DNA of 13,561 bases from CAZFLM01 sp964519955. GTDB taxonomy: Bacteria > Armatimonadota > Chthonomonadetes > Chthonomonadales > CAJBBX01. Numbering within the stretch: position 1 is the first letter of the stretch; the number at the start of each line of letters is the position of its first letter. The stretch covers positions 1-13,561 of the forward strand of contig CAZFLM010000125.1 of the NCBI GenBank assembly GCA_964519955.1, in the 5' to 3' direction. The notes beneath the pieces were generated by a model that was given only the letters and a program-made list of their open reading frames with translations, was not told the origin of the DNA and did no database searches. Shown one piece after another: positions 13,510-13,561 of the stretch. Position numbers and translations under genes: made by a program.

Positions 13510-13561
13510 TACCGTGTACTTAAGTCAGCAGGGCGATAGTGAACGGTTTGTATGGTCTCGC
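13510..13561. other. AT-richer upstream region of the minus-strand gene
   Basis: All three minus-strand frames contain stops here, so the 120-aa gene does not extend further. On the minus strand TTCACT and a later TAAGTA-like element are present, but with a 15-base spacer, which is short. No firm promoter call is made. Confidence 0.35.

Overview
The window is visibly G+C-rich bacterial DNA. It carries nine protein genes I can support, several palindromic repeats, and no rRNA, tRNA, CRISPR or transposase gene that I could find. The mix is secreted clan GH-A-like glycosidases with extra beta-sandwich domains, a Tat-exported amidohydrolase-fold protein, an ECF sigma factor with a long C-terminal extension, and REP-like repeats. 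It would suit a free-living saccharolytic bacterium of the Armatimonadota or Planctomycetota kind. That placement is an inference from style of gene content; nothing here is a taxonomic marker.

Layout. Positions 1-190 hold no credible gene. A near-consensus sigma-70 promoter (191-219) drives a 153-aa protein with a sigma region-4-like helix-turn-helix (263-724). Next come a ClpP/SppA-fold serine protease of the serine dehydrogenase proteinase type (863-1762) and a 68-aa partner directly behind it (1768-1974). This pair uses AT-ending and ATA codons more than its neighbours and looks like an acquired cassette. It ends at a dyad (1998-2044) between convergent genes. On the minus strand lies a 964-aa secreted glycosidase-like protein (2056-4950), divergent from a 474-aa Tat-exported amidohydrolase-like protein (5004-6428). 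A repeat-bearing intergenic region (6429-6628) separates that gene from a minus-strand M28 metallopeptidase without a signal peptide (6629-7555). A 255-bp divergent intergenic region containing a large imperfect palindrome leads to a second secreted glycosidase-like protein of 939 aa (7811-10630).

The stretch 10631-11460 is non-coding and filled by six copies of a palindromic element in a 137-bp tandem array with a higher-order 396-bp duplication. Behind it is a 541-aa fusion of an ECF sigma factor to a C39/BtrH-like C-terminal region (11504-13129), convergent with an unrecognised 120-aa minus-strand gene (13147-13509).

How the genes may work together. The two large glycosidases and the amidohydrolase-like protein are probably exported and could act on polysaccharide or sugar-acid substrates. 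The M28 enzyme is probably cytoplasmic. The protease pair and the sigma fusion look like separate regulatory or proteolytic modules. The most unusual items are the sigma/C39-like fusion, the ordered palindrome array directly upstream of it, and the fact that every arm mismatch in the consensus array palindrome and in the 7644-7734 palindrome is a G/C swap.
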